Shown: positions 5,646 through 5,936 of the stretch, one piece after another
Position numbering within the stretch: the stretch's first letter is position 1
How the letters are laid out: every line of letters begins with the position of its first letter
Origin: Deltaproteobacteria bacterium
GTDB lineage: Bacteria > Desulfobacterota > Deferrisomatia > Deferrisomatales > Deferrisomataceae
Reading direction: 5' to 3'
Length of the DNA: 5,936 nt
Assembly (NCBI GenBank): GCA_013152215.1
Contig: JAADGT010000316.1
Location: forward strand, 1-5,936
The notes under the pieces: generated by a model
Seen by the model: only the letters and a program-made list of their open reading frames with translations
What the model was told of the DNA's origin: nothing
Database searches by the model: none
Translations under genes and position numbers: made by a program

Positions 5646-5936
5646 TTGAGGCGTTTGGGAGTGCTTCTGGGAACGGCCCTGATGGCCATGGGCCTCGGGG
5701 CCTGCGCGGTGGCCCCCGAAGTCAAGGACGCGCAGGTGCACTCGGCCCCATCGACCGCCGGCGCGCCGGGTCCTGAGATCCGCCCGTCCCCCCCGGCCGA
5801 GCCTTCGCCGTCGCGTCCGGAGCCGGTGCTCCCCACCGTGGCCGAGTCCCCCGAACCCGAGCCGCCGCCGGCGTCCCCCGATGCGCCTCCACCGGGCGGG
5901 CCCCTCTCTCCTGCCGGCGAGGCGGGTCTCGAGAAG
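5646..5936 (+). CDS. Lipoprotein with proline-rich linker, N-terminal part (cut by window edge)
   Basis: Ninety-seven codons are visible; the gene runs off the right edge with no stop. The start TTG is followed by a bacterial lipoprotein signal peptide: basic n-region (Arg2, Arg3), hydrophobic core (LGVLLGTALMAMGLG, 4-18) and lipobox Leu-Gly-Ala-Cys with Cys20 as the lipidation site. Ala at +2 rather than Asp suggests outer-membrane sorting by the Lol pathway. After Cys20 comes a low-complexity stretch rich in Pro, Glu, Ala and Ser (23 prolines among the 77 residues), as seen in flexible tethers between a lipid anchor and a folded domain. No such domain is visible before the window ends. It is divergent from the pilus operon. 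A role in pilus or secretin assembly is possible by context but not shown; a cell-wall-binding or unrelated lipoprotein is equally possible. Confidence 0.78.
   Translation, partial: MRRLGVLLGTALMAMGLGACAVAPEVKDAQVHSAPSTAGAPGPEIRPSPPAEPSPSRPEPVLPTVAESPEPEPPPASPDAPPPGGPLSPAGEAGLEK

Noticed and set aside
5424..5776. Short open frames on both strands across the intergenic region
   Set aside because: Composition is low-complexity, the frames overlap the lipoprotein start on either strand, and no family resemblance is seen.

Overview
The window comes from a high-GC bacterium with a Gram-negative envelope. Prepilin-type (class III) signal peptides, a GspE/PilB-type ATPase and a lipobox lipoprotein that lacks Asp at +2 all point that way. 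The minor-pilin gene set (fimT/fimU, pilV, pilX, pilW) and the base composition fit a deltaproteobacterial lineage (Desulfobacterota or Myxococcota-like). That placement is inference; nothing here identifies a species.

Layout. Almost everything left of base 5387 is one compact operon on the minus strand, read right to left. It holds a type IV pilus / type II secretion assembly ATPase (5386-3497), a FimT/GspH-type minor pseudopilin (3500-2928), a PilV-type minor pilin (2928-2296), a very large PilX-like protein (about 2293-98), and the first 29 codons of a PilW-type prepilin (87-1, cut by the window edge). Neighbouring genes overlap or nearly touch: ATGA between the ATPase and fimT, TGATG between fimT and pilV, 2 nt or an ATGA overlap between pilV and pilX, and 10 nt between pilX and pilW. 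Each downstream ribosome-binding site lies in or at the end of the preceding gene, so the genes are probably translationally coupled. Bases 5387-5645 are a divergent intergenic region with several small dyads and one weak sigma-54-like match. At 5646 a plus-strand gene begins for a lipoprotein with a proline-rich linker; it runs off the right edge.

How the genes fit together. FimT/FimU, PilV, PilW and PilX-type proteins form the priming and tip complex of type IV pili, and pseudopilin homologues do the same in type II secretion. The cytoplasmic ATPase powers pilin addition at the inner membrane. The prepilin peptidase, the PilC/GspF platform protein, the major pilin and the secretin are not in the window. 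A pilY1 adhesin could lie beyond the left edge, but this cannot be seen.

Most unusual points: the PilX-like protein is about 730 residues, several times the usual PilX size, with a cysteine cluster near its C terminus; the order is pilX before pilW rather than the familiar pilW-pilX; PilV carries an Asp/Gly-rich loop typical of secreted surface proteins; and both divergent genes at the right appear to start with TTG. No RNA gene, mobile element or CRISPR array was found, and I see no clearly new type of system.
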